From an uncultured Lachnospiraceae bacterium (GTDB lineage Bacteria; Bacillota_A; Clostridia; Lachnospirales; Lachnospiraceae): a DNA stretch of 13,173 nt. The translations under genes and the position numbers were made by a program. Positions 1-7,216 of the stretch are shown here, one piece after another. Numbering within the stretch: the first letter of the stretch is position 1; every line of letters starts with the position of its first letter. The stretch lies in NCBI GenBank assembly GCA_910587495.1, contig CAJUMT010000085.1, forward strand, positions 1 to 13,173, written 5' to 3'. Below the pieces are notes generated by a model that was given only the letters and a program-made list of their open reading frames with translations, had not been told where the DNA came from and ran no database searches.

Positions 1-667
1 TACCAAGAATCGCCGCACAGTTCTGATTTGTATCAAAATAGCACAGTGTCAGCGGATCACTTAAACAGCTGAAATCAAGGTCCGGGCGCTCTACCGGCGT
101 CCACTGGGGATCGGAGAAAATATAAATATCCGGCTCTTTTCCGTCACCAACCGGTTTGGATTTTTTATACATCTTTACATACTCGTCGGACATATACTGG
201 AAGTTAATCATCCAGTTATAGAGAAGATTCTCCTCTCCTTCCGGAATCAGAAGATGAACTTTCACCATAAACTCTGGATCAAGTCCGGCAAAGCAGGTCG
301 CGTGGTACATAGTTTTCCAACGAGTCTCATATACGGCGTCCATTACGATCTTATCGAGTTTCTCTTCATCAACGCCCGGCTCACCCTTAATGCGGCGCGC
401 CTGTGCATAACGTCCGGTCACTGCTCCGTCGTTGAACAGAAGCACTTTCGCGTCTTTCTCAAGACCGAACTCTTCGCCTCTGTATACAGGCATATCAGTC
501 ACGATGGTTCCTGGTGAATTTTTCGCCATCTCATATGCTTCTTTCAAAGTATTTACCTGCACTACGTTATTTCCATAGAAAGCAGCTTCGATGATCGCGC
601 GTGTCTTTGAGAAGCCCGGCTTGCCTTTGCCGATCTCATTTAACGGGTAATAGGCTTTTGTTGACAT
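1..667 (-). CDS. pckA: Phosphoenolpyruvate carboxykinase (ATP), N-terminal part
   Basis: The first 222 codons of an ATP-dependent PEP carboxykinase are visible; the gene runs off the left edge of the window. The enzyme interconverts oxaloacetate plus ATP with PEP, CO2 and ADP in the cytoplasm. In gut anaerobes it often works in the carboxylating direction. The visible part is the N-terminal domain. The stretch around residues 135-170 (HATCFAGLDPEFMVKVHLL, then YNWMINF) aligns from memory with the E. coli PckA segment [20 protein letters not shown]...KNMF. IYIFSDPQW near residue 190 corresponds to its NGAKCTNPQW region. The kinase-1a P-loop and metal ligands lie beyond the window. The ATG at 665-667 follows a GAGGAGG ribosome site and a 5' UTR of about 80 nt. 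It is monocistronic at its 5' end, with its own strong promoter. The family call rests on the N-terminal domain only. Confidence 0.8.
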   Translation of the reverse strand, partial: MSTKAYYPLNEIGKGKPGFSKTRAIIEAAFYGNNVVQVNTLKEAYEMAKNSPGTIVTDMPVYRGEEFGLEKDAKVLLFNDGAVTGRYAQARRIKGEPGVDEEKLDKIVMDAVYETRWKTMYHATCFAGLDPEFMVKVHLLIPEGEENLLYNWMINFQYMSDEYVKMYKKSKPVGDGKEPDIYIFSDPQWTPVERPDLDFSCLSDPLTLCYFDTNQNCAAILG

Positions 668-685
668 AAATTCTCTCCTCCTCAT

Positions 686-699
686 GTTATAGATATAAC
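686..699. repeat. Small AT-rich dyad before the pckA ribosome site
   Basis: GTTATA (686-691) and TATAAC (694-699) form a perfect 6-bp inverted repeat with a 2-bp centre. It lies in the pckA 5' UTR directly upstream of the GAGGAGG ribosome site. It may be a weak hairpin or a chance AT-rich palindrome. Confidence 0.3.
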
Positions 700-726
700 A
701 ATCCTATATGTTAAGATACATATTTT

Positions 727-750
727 GGCAGGTGTATAAATACGCCTGCC
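727..750. repeat. Near-perfect 24-bp dyad at the pckA transcription start
   Basis: Arms GGCAGGTGTAT (727-737) and ATACGCCTGCC (740-750) are inverted copies with one mismatch and a 2-bp centre. The dyad begins at about +1 of the predicted pckA transcript. It could be a repressor operator at the start site or a 5'-end stem-loop protecting the mRNA. The short spacer and high symmetry of the DNA favour an operator. Confidence 0.6.
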
Positions 751-757
751 CGACTAC

Positions 758-785
758 ATTATACACTTTGACATACATTTGTCAA
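758..785 (-). promoter_or_regulatory. Consensus sigma-A promoter of pckA
   Basis: Read on the minus strand, TTGACA (780-785) and TATAAT (758-763) are both perfect consensus and are separated by 16 bp. Transcription should start near 750-751, about 84 nt before the pckA ATG. The -35 box is one arm of a TTGACA-6-TGTCAA dyad at 768-785, and a second dyad begins at the predicted start site. A fully consensus promoter with two dyads suggests expression limited by a repressor (inference). Confidence 0.8.
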
Positions 786-809
786 GCTCAAAAATGCAAA
801 ACTATAAAT

Positions 810-1160
810 CTACCAATATTTAGACAGTGCTCTTTTGCAGGCAAAAGCATACCAGACCAACACCAGAAAAAAGATTCCCAAAACCACAAAAAATAATGTA
901 TCGATATCCAGCACATAAGTATCCAGTATGGAAATTCCTCCATATACGATCATGGCTGCGCCCAAAGCCGACAATTTCGGGGCCATATAATTAGCAAATC
1001 CCTGGAGATCTTTACAGGCCTTCACATCAGTATCTTTAAAAAGCATAAGCGTCTGATTGATCTTTCCCTCCCGCTTAAGCATCCAGGCAGCATACAAGGC
1101 ATAAAACCCGCCTCCGAACACTATGATATCAACAAAGCTGAAAAAGCTGTTATAATCCAT
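810..1160 (-). CDS. Small multi-pass membrane protein of unknown function
   Basis: A 116-residue protein starting MDYNSFFSF. I do not recognise a named family. Three hydrophobic stretches are visible: about residues 9-28 (VDIIVFGGGFYALYAAWML), about 63-78 (LGAAMIVYGGISIL) and about 86-106 (TLFFVVLGIFFLVLVWYAFA). A polar charged segment rich in Lys and Asp lies between the first two. This predicts an integral membrane protein with a short soluble loop. The ATG at 1158-1160 was chosen over an upstream in-frame start because an AGGAG ribosome site lies just before it and the upstream extension runs inside thrC. It begins 8 nt after the thrC stop, so it is probably co-transcribed with and translated behind thrC. 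No clear terminator follows it before the pckA promoter. It may be a membrane helper unrelated to threonine synthesis; co-location alone does not assign a role. Confidence 0.75.
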   Translation of the reverse strand: MDYNSFFSFVDIIVFGGGFYALYAAWMLKREGKINQTLMLFKDTDVKACKDLQGFANYMAPKLSALGAAMIVYGGISILDTYVLDIDTLFFVVLGIFFLVLVWYAFACKRALSKYW

Positions 1161-1168
1161 GGCCGCTC

Positions 1169-2665
1169 CTATTCTACGCCAAGAAATGCAAGAACCGTCT
1201 TCTTCATATCCTGCACCTCGCACACAGTCTTATGACGCGCGGGCGCAGTGCGAATTTCTTCAATGGCTTTTGGAACCTTTATACCTGAAATCTTAGCCAG
1301 CTCATCAACCAGTTCAAAATCTGACAAAGCGCCGTACTTCGCGTCATCGATGGCATCCATGACACTCCTTGTGAATTTATAAGGACTTGCCGTGGAAGCG
1401 ATCACTGTCTTCGTCCTGTCTTTTGTATCTGATACATATTTCTCATATGCACAGGCTGCCACCGCTGTATGGGTATCCATCACATAACCTGTATCTTTAT
1501 AAACCCTGGCAATGACAGCGGCAGCCTCATCCTCCGTGGCATAGTAACCGCGGAAATCATTAAGCTTCTCTTTCATATCCTCTGTAATCCGGTATTTTCC
1601 GTTTTTTGCAAGCGCTTCCATCAGTTCCACATCTTTTGTGGCGTCCCCTTCAGCAATCCAATATAAAAGCCTCTCAAGATTGCTGGATATGAGAATATCC
1701 ATGGATGGAGAAGTAGTCAGGATAAACGGACGGTTTCTGTCGTATTCTCCAGTCTTAAAAAAATCATACAGCACTTTATTGTCATTAGACGCACAGATCA
1801 GCCGACCGATAGGAGTCCCCGCCTGTTTTGCATAGTATGCGGCAAGGATATTGCCGAAATTGCCGGTGGGAACAACCACATTCATCTGTTCCTCGGGCTT
1901 TAGTTCATCATTTTCAAGAAGCTTTACATAAGCGTACACATAATACACAATCTGAGGAACCAGACGTCCTATATTGATAGAATTGGCGCTGGAAAACCGA
2001 TATCCGCATTCTTTTAACTGTCTCTCCAGCTCTTTATCGCCAAAGATCGCTTTGACGCCGCTCTGGGCATCGTCAAAATTCCCATGAATGCCCACAACCA
2101 TGGTATTTTCACCCTTCTGGGTTACCATCTGTTTCTCCTGAATAGGGCTGACGCCGTCCTTGGGATAAAAGACGACGATCTTCGTCCCGGGTACGTCTGC
2201 AAAACCTGCCAGCGCCGCTTTGCCGGTATCCCCGGACGTAGCTGTCAAAATAACAATCTCATCCTTCATATGATTCTTCCTGGCCGCCGTGGTCATGAGG
2301 TGCGGCAGGATAGAAAGTGCCATGTCTTTAAAAGCGATAGTCGCCCCGTGAAACAGCTCTAAAAAGAAAGCGTCATCCACTTTAGATAGAGGCGCAATAG
2401 TTTCCGTATCAAACTTTTCATCATAGGCTTTTGCAATGCAGCCTTTTAATTCTTCCTCCGTAAAATCGGTCAGAAAAAGACGCATAACCTCATAGGCAAT
2501 CTCCTGGTAGGACATTCCTTTCATCTTTTCCATGCTAAGGGAAAGCTTTGGTATCTGCTCCGGCACAAACAGCCCTCCGTCCTGCGCAAGTCCCTGAAGG
2601 ATCGCCTCTGACGCGGTTGCGTTTGTTTGTCCGCCTCGTGTACTCTTATATAATAGTTCCATCAT
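1169..2665 (-). CDS. thrC: Threonine synthase
   Basis: A 498-residue PLP enzyme converting O-phosphohomoserine to threonine and phosphate, the last step of threonine synthesis; cytoplasmic. The N-terminal threonine-synthase domain opens with YKSTRGG. The PLP-binding lysine is Lys113 in ATIAFKDMAL. The PLP-phosphate-binding loop is TATSGDTGKAAL (residues 141-152). VVPTGNFGNILAAYYAK is the second conserved nucleotide-like loop. The length fits the long bacterial/fungal-type ThrC (about 480-510 residues). Two adjacent ATG codons are possible starts (2665 or 2662). The AGAGGA ribosome site lies 5 nt before the first and 8 nt before the second, so the second may be used. The gene has its own short upstream region directly after the terminator of the preceding sleB-like gene. 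No T-box or attenuator is visible before it. Confidence 0.95.
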   Translation of the reverse strand: MMELLYKSTRGGQTNATASEAILQGLAQDGGLFVPEQIPKLSLSMEKMKGMSYQEIAYEVMRLFLTDFTEEELKGCIAKAYDEKFDTETIAPLSKVDDAFFLELFHGATIAFKDMALSILPHLMTTAARKNHMKDEIVILTATSGDTGKAALAGFADVPGTKIVVFYPKDGVSPIQEKQMVTQKGENTMVVGIHGNFDDAQSGVKAIFGDKELERQLKECGYRFSSANSINIGRLVPQIVYYVYAYVKLLENDELKPEEQMNVVVPTGNFGNILAAYYAKQAGTPIGRLICASNDNKVLYDFFKTGEYDRNRPFILTTSPSMDILISSNLERLLYWIAEGDATKDVELMEALAKNGKYRITEDMKEKLNDFRGYYATEDEAAAVIARVYKDTGYVMDTHTAVAACAYEKYVSDTKDRTKTVIASTASPYKFTRSVMDAIDDAKYGALSDFELVDELAKISGIKVPKAIEEIRTAPARHKTVCEVQDMKKTVLAFLGVE

Positions 2666-2709
2666 TGTATCCTCTGCTTTTCATAATGATTCGTCTGTTG
2701 CCACCGTGT

Positions 2710-2718
2710 ATTCTATCA
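2710..2718 (-). promoter_or_regulatory. Possible extended -10 promoter of thrC
   Basis: On the minus strand TGATAGAAT gives a TGn extension plus TAGAAT (five of six matches to TATAAT). No good -35 is present because the T-tract of the upstream terminator occupies that place. Transcription would start about 40 nt before the thrC ATG. Moderate to low confidence. Confidence 0.4.
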
Positions 2719-2727
2719 CACCACCCC

Positions 2728-2756
2728 AAAAAAAGAAAGAGGCTTTCGCCCCTTTC
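2728..2756 (-). terminator. Rho-independent terminator of the sleB-like gene
   Basis: The minus-strand RNA forms the stem GAAAGGGGC / GCCUCUUUC, 9 bp with one G-U pair, closed by a GAAA tetraloop and followed by seven U residues. It starts 4 nt after the stop codon of the SleB-family gene. Confidence 0.9.
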
Positions 2757-2760
2757 TTCA

Positions 2761-3447
2761 CTACATTGTATAAAAAATATGATTTCCATATTCCATAACC
2801 CGATGCAGGCAGCGGTCAAACCAGGCGCTATTGCTGTTTACCGATCTAAAATACAGCGCGCCCGCAGAGACGTCTTCACCATTTAATGCCCTTGTCACCG
2901 CTTCCACAGTATTTGAAGATACGCTGACACGGTCGATCCGTCCGTCCGCCACTGGTGAGAACTGCGCTTTTCCGCTGTTTCTCTGATAAACCACCTCCTG
3001 GATGGTATTGGGAAAACGACCGTTTCTCACACGGTTCATAACCACATTAGCCACCAATAACTTGCCGGTCGTATCCTCGCCTCCGGCCTCCGCTTCCACT
3101 ATTTTCAAAAGTACCTGATATTCCTGTTCTTCCAATCCGAAACTGTTCACCTCCGGGGATACAGTTTCTACAACCGCTTCCGGTACGGCTCCTTCCGCCT
3201 CCGGTTCTTCTTTATATATTGATTCTTCTGCCGTCTCTCTGGCAGCTTCCTCCTCCGGTGCTTCTGTTTCGACGTTCTCTTCTCCTGGCAGAACTTCCTC
3301 CTGAAAAGCTGTCTGAAGCTCTTCCGTCAAGGTGTCCTGTGCAGCATACACGGTTAATGCGCCCATGCTGCAGGAGTTAAAGGACACGCTGCTTGTCATA
3401 AGGATTCCCCCGAAAGCAAGCGCTGCGCCCCGATAGCATCTACGCAT
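2761..3447 (-). CDS. Secreted SleB-family cell wall hydrolase
   Basis: A 228-residue exported protein. An N-terminal signal peptide (Arg-rich start, hydrophobic residues 7-22) has a plausible signal peptidase I site after VYA (residue 35). Residues about 40-100 are a strongly acidic Glu/Pro/Ala-rich linker. Residues about 106-228 form a SleB/CwlJ-type hydrolase domain (Hydrolase_2). It shows the catalytic-glutamate signature VEAEAGGED (Glu120 is the likely acid), VANVVMNRVRNGRFPNTI, QFSPVADGRI (162-171) and the terminal ALYFRSVNS...WF region. The family cleaves peptidoglycan; spore cortex lytic transglycosylase SleB is the type member. The variable N-terminus lacks a visible peptidoglycan-binding repeat, so a vegetative wall-remodelling role is as likely as spore germination. 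The ATG at 3445-3447 follows AAAAGGAG with 7-nt spacing. It is monocistronic, with its own promoter and terminator. Confidence 0.85.
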   Translation of the reverse strand: MRRCYRGAALAFGGILMTSSVSFNSCSMGALTVYAAQDTLTEELQTAFQEEVLPGEENVETEAPEEEAARETAEESIYKEEPEAEGAVPEAVVETVSPEVNSFGLEEQEYQVLLKIVEAEAGGEDTTGKLLVANVVMNRVRNGRFPNTIQEVVYQRNSGKAQFSPVADGRIDRVSVSSNTVEAVTRALNGEDVSAGALYFRSVNSNSAWFDRCLHRVMEYGNHIFYTM

Positions 3448-3507
3448 ACATACACTCCTTTTCTGGTTTGGTCACGGGCCGCTTACAGGCCGCGCGTTTT
3501 TAGATTA

Positions 3508-3537
3508 CAAGTTGGCATTATAGCCCTGGACAACTTG
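3508..3537. repeat. 7-bp inverted repeat flanking the -10 of the sleB-like promoter
   Basis: CAAGTTG (3508-3514) and CAACTTG (3531-3537) are perfect inverted copies separated by 16 bp. The -10 box lies between them and one arm is inside the promoter spacer. This is a plausible operator, but no regulator can be named. Confidence 0.45.
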
Positions 3538-3546
3538 CGCTGTCAA
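3517..3546 (-). promoter_or_regulatory. Sigma-A promoter of the sleB-like gene
   Basis: TTGACA (3541-3546) and TATAAT (3517-3522) on the minus strand are both perfect consensus, with an 18-bp spacer. The leader is about 60 nt before the ATG. The consensus is sigma-A-like, which argues for vegetative rather than purely sporulation-specific expression. Confidence 0.75.
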
Positions 3547-3608
3547 TATAAATATTACAATTTTGTTAAATATTATGAACAACTTTTTTCATTTTTATGA
3601 CACAAAAT

Positions 3609-3651
3609 AAAAAAAAGAACGCTTTTCACCAAAAAAACGTGAAAAACGTCC
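3609..3651 (-). terminator. Rho-independent terminator of leuA
   Basis: Minus-strand RNA arms GGACGUUUUUCAC and GUGAAAAGCGUUC pair over 13 bp with two G-U pairs. The loop is U-rich. Eight U residues follow, then AUUUU. It lies 60 nt after the leuA stop and before the sleB-like promoter. The other strand has no U tract, so it acts in one direction. Confidence 0.85.
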
Positions 3652-3710
3652 CCTTATTTGCCAGAATGCGCAGATAAATACCTGCTTTGGCTTCTTATGT
3701 CAGCAATAAA

Positions 3711-5369
3711 TTATCCCACCGAATGATTAATTGCCGTCAATAAAGCGTCAATGGAAGCACGGATAATATCCGGATCAATGGCTGCGCCCCAATGGGTTTT
3801 CTCATCAGGCGTCTTGATACCCACATAAGCAATGGCGCTGGAACTGGAGCTTTTGGTCAGTGCGTGCTCCTGATAGGTAACCAGTGTGTAATCAAATCCA
3901 TAAGCTTTCTTAAGAGCATTGCTTACCGCGTTCAAACGTCCGTTACCTGTGGCAGTAGTAACCATTTTCTCTCCATTATAATATGTGGTAACTTCTGCAG
4001 TGATACCGTTTACCTGTTTAAAGTGTACTTCTACGATCTGATACGGCGTCTTAATACCTACAAATTTCGCCTCGAATACCTGATAGATCTCCGCAGGCTG
4101 CAGCTCTTTATTCTGCTCGTCGGATACAGCCTTCGCCGCGTAACCCATCGCCTCGCGCATCTTAGGCGGCATGACGATGCCGTAGTTTCTCTCCAGGATA
4201 TAGCCGACGCCGCCTTTGCCTGACTGGCTGTTGATACGGATCACGTCCGCGTCGTAGCTTCTGCCTACGTCAGTGGGATCAATAGGAAGATAGGGAACTG
4301 TCCAGTGATCCGGCTGTTTTTCGTCGATCCATTTCATACCTTTAGCGATAGCATCCTGATGGGAGCCTGAAAAAGCAGCAAATACCAAAGCACCGCTGTA
4401 CGGATTGCGCTCATTGACTTTCATGCCGGTATAATGCTCATAGCCTTCGCAGATATCGTTCATATCGGTGAAATCCAGCTCGGGGTCCACACCCTGGGCA
4501 TACATATTCATTGCTACTGTAACAATATCCACGTTACCGGTCCGCTCTCCGTTTCCAAAAAGCGTGCCTTCCACGCGGTCTGCTCCGGCCAAAAGCCCCA
4601 TCTCCGTGTCGGCAACCCCGCACCCCCGGTCGTTGTGCGGATGCAGGGAAACCAGCACATTTTCCCTGTATTTTAACCGCTTGCTGACATATTCGATCTG
4701 CTGCGCATAGACGTGGGGCATAGAATGCTGTACAGTCACAGGAAGGTTTATGATAGCCTTTCTGTCGGCGGTAGGCTGCCATATGTCCAGAACCGCGTTA
4801 CATACTTCCAAGGCATACTCCGGCTCGGTTCCTGTAAAGCTCTCCGGGCTGTACTCAAAACGGTAATCCGCGCCTTCTTCCTCGGTCAGCTCTTTTAAAA
4901 GCTTTGCGCCTTCCACGGCGATCTTTAAAATCTCTTCTTTCGACTTGTGGAATACCTGCTCTCTCTGCGCCAGGGAGGTGGAATTGTATACATGGACGAT
5001 GGCATTCTTCGCGCCTTTTAACGCCTCAAAGGTTTTGCGGATGATATGTTCTCTTGCCTGGGTCAGTACCTGGACAGTCACATCATCGGGAATCAAATTC
5101 TTCTCGATCAGTGCGCGTAAAAATTCATACTCTGTTTCGGACGCTGCCGGGAAGCCTACTTCGATCTCCTTAAATCCTATCTTAACGAGAAGTTTAAAAA
5201 AGTCCAGTTTCTGTTCCAAAGTCATGGGGACCACCAGAGCCTGGTTGCCGTCCCGAAGGTCCACGCTGCACCATACGGGCGCATGGTCCACATGATCTTT
5301 TTTTGCCCATTCCATACAGGTTTCAGGCGGCATAAAATACTGTCTCGTATACTTCTTGTAATTCATCAT
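3711..5369 (-). CDS. leuA: 2-isopropylmalate synthase
   Basis: A 552-residue LeuA catalysing condensation of acetyl-CoA with 2-oxoisovalerate to 2-isopropylmalate, the committed step of leucine synthesis. The length and the MPPE...VWCSVDLRDGNQAL opening match the LeuA type-2 (longer, E. coli yeast-like) group. The TIM-barrel catalytic domain carries the metal and substrate residues DLRDGNQAL (37-45, with Arg39 and Asp40), HPHNDRG (His243, His245, Asn246, Asp247) and GNGERTGN (272-279). Residues from about 430 form the C-terminal regulatory domain that normally binds leucine for feedback inhibition. The start is the first of two adjacent ATGs, with AAGGAG 7 nt upstream. It is a single-gene unit here: T-box leader upstream, terminator downstream, and no other leu/ilv gene next to it. 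Confidence 0.95.
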   Translation of the reverse strand: MMNYKKYTRQYFMPPETCMEWAKKDHVDHAPVWCSVDLRDGNQALVVPMTLEQKLDFFKLLVKIGFKEIEVGFPAASETEYEFLRALIEKNLIPDDVTVQVLTQAREHIIRKTFEALKGAKNAIVHVYNSTSLAQREQVFHKSKEEILKIAVEGAKLLKELTEEEGADYRFEYSPESFTGTEPEYALEVCNAVLDIWQPTADRKAIINLPVTVQHSMPHVYAQQIEYVSKRLKYRENVLVSLHPHNDRGCGVADTEMGLLAGADRVEGTLFGNGERTGNVDIVTVAMNMYAQGVDPELDFTDMNDICEGYEHYTGMKVNERNPYSGALVFAAFSGSHQDAIAKGMKWIDEKQPDHWTVPYLPIDPTDVGRSYDADVIRINSQSGKGGVGYILERNYGIVMPPKMREAMGYAAKAVSDEQNKELQPAEIYQVFEAKFVGIKTPYQIVEVHFKQVNGITAEVTTYYNGEKMVTTATGNGRLNAVSNALKKAYGFDYTLVTYQEHALTKSSSSSAIAYVGIKTPDEKTHWGAAIDPDIIRASIDALLTAINHSVG

Positions 5370-5440
5370 GTTCTCTCTCCTTATTGATAGTTCCGCAGCT
5401 TCCCTCCCAACCCCTCTGCATCTGGGAGCATTTCCTTCCG

Positions 5441-5452
5441 CTGACGCGTCAG
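5441..5452. repeat. 12-bp perfect palindrome in the leuA leader
   Basis: CTGACGCGTCAG is a perfect palindrome between the T-box terminator and the leuA ribosome site. The tight symmetry has no loop, so an RNA hairpin is unlikely. It may be a protein site or chance. Confidence 0.35.
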
Positions 5453-5506
5453 TAAATCCTCCCGGGGTTGTACGGTTCGCTGCTGTTTTTAAAATATTTT
5501 GGAAAT

Positions 5507-5554
5507 AAAAAAGCCCTCCGCCTCCGGCTGCCTACAGCAACGGAGACGAAAGAC
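5507..5554 (-). terminator. T-box intrinsic terminator
   Basis: Minus-strand arms GUCUUUCGUCUCCG (5541-5554) and CGGAGGCGGAGGGC (5513-5526) pair over 14 bp including G-U pairs. GCUG/CAGC extends the helix after a small bulge, and six U residues follow. The 5' arm lies directly after the T-box sequence, so the antiterminator competes with it. Confidence 0.88.
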
Positions 5555-5817
5555 AAACTGTCCTACGCGGTACCACTCTCATTTCGTGAATCGCTTCACG
5601 CACTTAACGGATACGGATCTATAATCTTATATCCTTCCCTCTGTAACGGCAGGGACCCGTCTGTGTCTACTCTCTTACTATATTATATAGAAGATTTCGG
5701 ACAGCCGCTCCAAGGCGAGTTCCAATCATTCCCTCCACTGCCTCGCACCAGACGGCAGCTCTCTGTATTCGGGTTCGAATGTACTATTCCTTATCAACGC
5801 ATTTACTTATTTCACTG
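5507..5817 (-). ncRNA. T-box leader riboswitch (leucine) controlling leuA
   Basis: Read on the minus strand, the leader holds the hallmark antiterminator sequence AGAGTGGTACCGCG (5566-5579), whose UGGU pairs with the uncharged tRNA acceptor end. Upstream it has the Stem I entry GATAAGGAATAGTA and AGAGAG. The specifier loop GGAACTCGCC places the codon CUC (5717-5719) before a purine, and CUC is leucine. The terminator is listed separately. Low charged tRNA-Leu would favour the antiterminator and leuA expression. This region also answers for the gene-free stretch 5370-5862; the 130 nt between the terminator and the leuA start hold only a short palindrome and the ribosome site. Confidence 0.92.
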
Positions 5818-5823
5818 AAATGT

Positions 5824-5852
5824 ATCATATCAAAAATGGCTGAAGTTGTCAA
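5824..5852 (-). promoter_or_regulatory. Promoter of the leuA T-box transcript
   Basis: TTGACA (5847-5852) and TATGAT (5824-5829) on the minus strand, 17-bp spacing. The start site falls near 5817, giving a leader of about 450 nt. The -35 lies only 10 bp past the stop codon of the upstream ATPase gene, and no terminator separates them, so read-through into the leader is possible and would be gated by the T-box. Confidence 0.8.
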
Positions 5853-5862
5853 CCGGGAATTT

Positions 5863-7158
5863 TCAAATACAAAATGCGGCATAAAGCGGCACCGTCTTCT
5901 TTCCGTCCTCAAAGCCGAAATTTTTCGCGGAAAGCTTGATGGCGTAGGCAGGTTTGTAAGTGGACATATAAATCTTTAAACTTTTTGCCTTTGTATTGTC
6001 TGCGGATTTAACTTCAATGGGAATCAGCTGTCCGTCCCGCTGAATCACGAAATCAATCTCGGCGCCGCGGGCGGATTCCCAATAATAGGTGTGATATCCG
6101 TTGATGACAAGCTGCACATTTACATAGTTTTCAACCATTCCGCCTTTAAAATCGTTCAGTTCCTCTACCATATAGAGAAGATCATTAGCGTCTAAATCTT
6201 TCTTGGCGCAAAGTAATCCTACATCTGACACATAAATTTTAAACGCGTCTATATCCCGGTAATTTTCCAACGGTTTTTTGACCTGCTCCACTTTGTAAAC
6301 CTGTGATACGATTCCTGACAGGCAAAGCCATTCGATCGCATTCTCAAACTCGGAAGCCCGCCCGCCCTTTTTGACCAGTTTATATTGGAAACGGGTGTTC
6401 TTTTTTGAAAGCTGAACTGTAATGTTATCATAGGTAAGCCTTGTCTTTTTAATTTCATTCAGATTATTATACTTGCTCATATCATTCAGATAGCTTACTA
6501 GAATTGTATCCTGGATATGGCGGATCAGAACATAATCCTCTGTAGCCGCAAACTGCATCACGCATTCGGGCATACCGCCCACAATCAGATATTTGCGGTA
6601 CAGACACATGGCCGCGTCATGCAAAGCAGAAGGCAACGGCATGTCCGCCGCAAAACTTTCTTTGATCCGCTCCACAAGATCCGCCTCACCCATCGCAAGC
6701 AGAAATTCTTCCATATCCATCGGATACATTGTTTTTATGTCTACCTTGCCTACAGGAAAAGAAAATTTAGCCCTGCTCACCGCTACGCCAAGCAGGCTGC
6801 CTGCCACGATGATATGATAGCCAGGAGCATCTTCACAGAAGTATTTCAGCGAAGTCAAAGCTCTCTCGCAAAGCTGCACCTCATCAAATACGATCAACGT
6901 CTTTTCCCTGACAATCGTCTGGCCTGCGATATGCGACAAGATTGGCACCAAATATGCGGGACTGATATTCTCTTCAAAAGTTTCATTTAATTTTGGGTTT
7001 GTCTCAAAATTAAAATATGCCACATTCTCATAATGCTTTCTGCCAAACTCCAGGACAGAGTACGTCTTCCCCACCTGTCTCGCGCCCTGCAGGATCAGGG
7101 GTTTGCGGTACTTGCTTTCCTTCCACGCCTCCAAATATTCCATGATTTTTCGGTACAT
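5863..7158 (-). CDS. AAA ATPase with DUF4143 / PD-(D/E)XK-like C-terminus
   Basis: A 431-residue protein with an N-terminal P-loop ATPase domain and a C-terminal DUF4143 domain. Walker A is GARQVGKT (25-32) and Walker B LIVFDE (88-93), followed by a sensor-like VAGSLLGVAVSR. The C-terminal part has GAEIDFVIQ...IEVKS (Asp369, Glu382, Lys384), the layout of a PD-(D/E)XK nuclease-like fold. Members of this family are common in gut anaerobes and archaea, often in several copies. Their cellular role is not established; mobile or defence roles have been suggested. The start MYRKIMEY at 7156-7158 was chosen because AAGGAG lies 8 nt before it; the in-frame ATG nine codons upstream has no ribosome site. 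It has its own promoter and precedes the leuA leader without a terminator. Confidence 0.85.
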   Translation of the reverse strand: MYRKIMEYLEAWKESKYRKPLILQGARQVGKTYSVLEFGRKHYENVAYFNFETNPKLNETFEENISPAYLVPILSHIAGQTIVREKTLIVFDEVQLCERALTSLKYFCEDAPGYHIIVAGSLLGVAVSRAKFSFPVGKVDIKTMYPMDMEEFLLAMGEADLVERIKESFAADMPLPSALHDAAMCLYRKYLIVGGMPECVMQFAATEDYVLIRHIQDTILVSYLNDMSKYNNLNEIKKTRLTYDNITVQLSKKNTRFQYKLVKKGGRASEFENAIEWLCLSGIVSQVYKVEQVKKPLENYRDIDAFKIYVSDVGLLCAKKDLDANDLLYMVEELNDFKGGMVENYVNVQLVINGYHTYYWESARGAEIDFVIQRDGQLIPIEVKSADNTKAKSLKIYMSTYKPAYAIKLSAKNFGFEDGKKTVPLYAAFCI

Positions 7159-7187
7159 ATTCAGCTCTCCTTGCAAACACTGCATAT

Positions 7188-7216
7188 AGTATAGCGAATA
7201 TTCGTGTAAATATCAA
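7188..7216 (-). promoter_or_regulatory. Promoter of the DUF4143 ATPase gene
   Basis: TTGATA (7211-7216) and TATACT (7188-7193) on the minus strand with 17-bp spacing. A perfect 10-bp palindrome CGAATATTCG (7195-7204) lies inside the spacer. A second dyad overlaps the -35. Confidence 0.65.

Noticed and set aside
4434..4898. Overlapping plus-strand and alternative-frame open frames within leuA
   Set aside because: Shadow frames in a clearly coding, well-conserved leuA; no ribosome sites and biased composition.
5468..5979. Plus-strand open frames across the leuA leader
   Set aside because: They are antisense to the T-box RNA and the ATPase 3' end, with no ribosome sites and no recognisable protein.
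7159..7185. Upstream start of the DUF4143 ATPase at 7185
   Set aside because: The AAGGAG site lies inside this extension and serves the ATG at 7158; 7185 also nearly touches the -10 box.
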